DNA of 7,979 nucleotides, taken from NCBI GenBank assembly GCA_029051915.1, contig JAIDKM010000205.1, positions 1-7,979 of the forward strand. The letters are read 5' to 3'. Numbering within the stretch: the first letter of the stretch is position 1; each line of letters opens with the position of its first letter. Both the position numbers and the translations under genes were made by a program. This stretch comes from Alistipes sp. (lineage in GTDB: Bacteria > Bacteroidota > Bacteroidia > Bacteroidales > Rikenellaceae). Under the pieces are notes generated by a model that saw only the letters and a program-made list of their open reading frames with translations, was not told where the DNA came from and ran no database searches. Below, in pieces: positions 6,248-7,979 of the stretch.

Positions 6248-7738
6248 ATGGAACTGCATCATATTTCCGCGGAGCATCTTTCGGTCGATCGAGTCCGCGA
6301 AATCCTTGACAACCACCTCCGGCTCGCCTTGAGCGACGACGCCTGCCGGCGCATCGCCCGCTGCCGCGAATACCTCGACCGCAAGATGGAGAATCCCGAG
6401 CGTCCCGTTTACGGTGTAACCACGGGCTTCGGCTCGCTGTGCAACATCTCGGTCGGTCGCGACGAGCTGGCGCAGCTGCAAAAGAATCTGGTCATGTCGC
6501 ATGCTTGCGGTACGGGCGAGCGCGTACCCTCGGAGATCGTACGGCTGATTCTGCTGCTGAAGATCCAGTCGCTCTCCTACGGACATTCGGGCGTGCAGGT
6601 CGCTACGGTCGAACGATTGATCGACTTCTATAACAACGATATCCTGCCCGTCATCTACCAGCAGGGATCGCTCGGTGCATCGGGCGACCTGGCGCCGCTG
6701 GCCCACATGAGTCTGCCGCTTCTGGGACTCGGGCAAGTGGAATACCGGGGCGAGGTGCGCGAAGCTGCGGAGGTGCTGGCGGAGATGGGGTGGCAACCGA
6801 TCGGACTGCAATCCAAAGAGGGATTGGCTTTACTCAACGGTACACAGTTCATGAGCGCCTACGGCGTCTGGTCGGTGATCGAGGCAGAGCGGTTGAGCGC
6901 ATGGGCCGATGCGATCGGTGCGCTGTCGCTCGAGGCGTTCGACGGCCGGATCGAGCCGTTCTGCGACGAGGTGCATTTGGTTCGCGCCCACAAGGGACAG
7001 CTCGCCACGGCCCGCAACTTCCGGCGACTGCTGGAGGGCAGCGAAATGATCCCCCGCAAGAAAGAGCACGTGCAGGATCCCTATTCGTTCCGTTGCATTC
7101 CACAAGTACATGGTGCATCGAAAGATACGATCGATTATGTCAAGCAGGTGCTGACTACCGAGATCAATTCGGCGACCGACAATCCGACGGTCTTTCCCGA
7201 CGAGGACATGGTGGTCTCGGCCGGTAACTTCCACGGTCAGCCCATCGCGCTGGCAATGGATTTTCTGGCGATCGCCGTGGCCGAACTGGGCAATATCGCC
7301 GAGCGTCGGATCTACAAGCTGATTTCCGGTACGCGCGGACTCCCCAGTTTCCTGGTCGCCCGACCGGGGCTCAACAGCGGATTCATGATTCCGCAATATG
7401 CTGCTGCGTCGATCGTGAGCCAGAGCAAGGGCCTTTGTATGCCTGCGTCGGTCGATTCGATTCCCTCGTCGCAGGGTCAGGAGGATCATGTGAGCATGGG
7501 CTCCAACGCTGCCACGAAACTCTATCGTGTGATCTGCAATACGCAGCGTGTCCTGGCCATCGAGCTTTTCAATGCTGCGCAGGCGTTCGAATTCCGCCGG
7601 CCGGTGCGGACGTCGCCCGTACTGGAGCAGCTGCTGGCCGATTATCGTCGCCACGTTCCTTTCGTCGAGGACGATACGGTGATGTACCCCCATATCGAAA
7701 CTTCCGTCGAGTTCCTGCGTCATGAAGATGCTCGTTAA
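6248..7738 (+). CDS. hutH: Histidine ammonia-lyase (histidase)
   Basis: The enzyme removes ammonia from L-histidine without oxidation to give trans-urocanate (EC 4.3.1.3), the entry step of the pathway; it is normally a cytosolic homotetramer. The Ala-Ser-Gly triad that cyclises into the MIO electrophile is at 144-146, inside the signature GSLGASGDLAPLAHMSLPL (140-158). YGVTTGFGS (55-63) carries the conserved active-site tyrosine, Tyr55. QDPYSFRC, TEINSATDNPT and SAGNFHGQPIA are further family blocks, the last two shaping the active site. QGQEDHVSMG, near 415-424, is the conserved C-terminal loop. At 496 residues it is close to the usual 500-510, and the MIO triad matches histidase, although tyrosine and phenylalanine lyases share the motif. 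The hut neighbours settle the substrate. The ATG lies 21 nt after hutU and has only a weak AAGG 9 nt upstream. Its last 17 nt overlap hutI. Confidence 0.97.
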   Translation: MELHHISAEHLSVDRVREILDNHLRLALSDDACRRIARCREYLDRKMENPERPVYGVTTGFGSLCNISVGRDELAQLQKNLVMSHACGTGERVPSEIVRLILLLKIQSLSYGHSGVQVATVERLIDFYNNDILPVIYQQGSLGASGDLAPLAHMSLPLLGLGQVEYRGEVREAAEVLAEMGWQPIGLQSKEGLALLNGTQFMSAYGVWSVIEAERLSAWADAIGALSLEAFDGRIEPFCDEVHLVRAHKGQLATARNFRRLLEGSEMIPRKKEHVQDPYSFRCIPQVHGASKDTIDYVKQVLTTEINSATDNPTVFPDEDMVVSAGNFHGQPIALAMDFLAIAVAELGNIAERRIYKLISGTRGLPSFLVARPGLNSGFMIPQYAAASIVSQSKGLCMPASVDSIPSSQGQEDHVSMGSNAATKLYRVICNTQRVLAIELFNAAQAFEFRRPVRTSPVLEQLLADYRRHVPFVEDDTVMYPHIETSVEFLRHEDAR

Positions 7739-7979
7739 AAACATCGGCAAGATCGTCGGTATCCGACCGGCGGAGCAGGTGCGCGTGTACGGCGAGGAGA
7801 TGGGGCGTCTGGAGACGCTCGACGATGCGTGGCTGTTGGCCGACGAAGGGCGGATCGTGGCATTCGGCCCTATGTCCGAATGTCCGGCCGATTGCGGCGC
7901 AGAGGTTGTCGATGCGGCGGGCGGAATGCTCTTTCCCTCGTTTTGCGATTCGCATACCCATATCGTCTATGCCGGGAGC
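7722..7979 (+). CDS. hutI: Imidazolonepropionase, N-terminal part (cut by window edge)
   Basis: The 86 visible residues are the start of a metal-dependent amidohydrolase that hydrolyses 4-imidazolone-5-propionate to N-formimino-L-glutamate (EC 3.5.2.7). The small beta-rich N-terminal subdomain (MKMLVKNIGKIVGI, then ADEGRIVAFGP at 40-50) leads into the first TIM-barrel strand with PSFCDSHTHIVYAG (72-85), where His78 and His80 form the metal-binding HxH pair. The reading frame is +1 relative to hutH and begins inside it. ATG at 7722 gives a 17-nt overlap; a second ATG at 7728 (overlap 11 nt) is also possible. I chose 7722 because the resulting N-terminus resembles MK-x-L-x-KNIG starts I recall from the family. 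No Shine-Dalgarno is clear, so translation is probably coupled to hutH. The gene completes the hut pathway together with ftcD, hutU and hutH; the remaining roughly 330 residues lie beyond the edge. Confidence 0.93.
   Translation, partial: MKMLVKNIGKIVGIRPAEQVRVYGEEMGRLETLDDAWLLADEGRIVAFGPMSECPADCGAEVVDAAGGMLFPSFCDSHTHIVYAGS

Larger units (their letters stand above)
2505..7979 (+). other. hut operon: ftcD-hutU-hutH-hutI
   Basis: Four same-strand genes are separated by 5 nt (ftcD-hutU) and 21 nt (hutU-hutH), or overlap by 17 nt (hutH-hutI), with no terminator or promoter between them. A single promoter at about 2440-2471 serves them. Together they convert histidine to glutamate, two ammonia and a one-carbon unit on folate. 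The gene order puts the last enzymes of the pathway first. The 3' end of the operon is not in the window, so a histidine permease or regulator could follow hutI. Confidence 0.88.

Noticed and set aside
1..7979. Mobile elements, CRISPR arrays, tRNA or rRNA genes, phage or defence genes.
   Set aside because: Coding density is high with housekeeping genes in one direction. I saw no spaced repeat arrays, transposase motifs, terminal inverted repeats or tRNA-like folds in either intergenic gap.

Overview
The window reads as chromosomal DNA of a GC-rich gut Bacteroidales bacterium, most likely Alistipes or another Rikenellaceae. Three observations point there. The first is the promoter in front of the histidine genes, which carries the Bacteroidetes -7 box TATATTTG and has no sigma70-type -10. 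The second is the near absence of strong Shine-Dalgarno sequences. The third is a GC-rich coding style with a TonB-dependent outer-membrane receptor of Bacteroidetes type. The genus is an inference. Every gene lies on the + strand.

Layout. Positions 3-173 are the last 56 codons of an unrecognised gene, followed by a hairpin (190-240). Positions 303-2306 encode a BtuB-like TonB-dependent receptor, closed by two successive hairpins. The second (2354-2382) is a textbook intrinsic terminator. A promoter at about 2440-2471 then starts a compact histidine-utilisation (hut) operon: bifunctional glutamate formiminotransferase/formimino-THF cyclodeaminase (2505-4205), urocanate hydratase (4211-6226), histidine ammonia-lyase (6248-7738) and the first 86 codons of imidazolonepropionase (7722 to the edge). 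The hut genes are 5 and 21 nt apart, or overlap by 17 nt, so one transcript is likely.

How the genes work together. HutH deaminates histidine to urocanate, HutU hydrates it to 4-imidazolone-5-propionate, and HutI opens the ring to N-formimino-L-glutamate. The FtcD fusion passes the formimino group to tetrahydrofolate, releasing glutamate, and cyclises the product to 5,10-methenyl-THF plus ammonia. The complete folate-dependent route is therefore encoded, although hutI is cut by the window edge. The receptor is separated from the operon by a terminator and a new promoter, so a role in the same pathway is not supported by transcription.

This is a well-understood metabolic region and I see no new multi-gene system in it. 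The points most worth a second look are three: a heptamer repeated three times around the hut promoter, which could be an operator; a long animal-type urocanase that lacks the signature cysteine of the short bacterial form; and the unusual N-terminal segment of the receptor.
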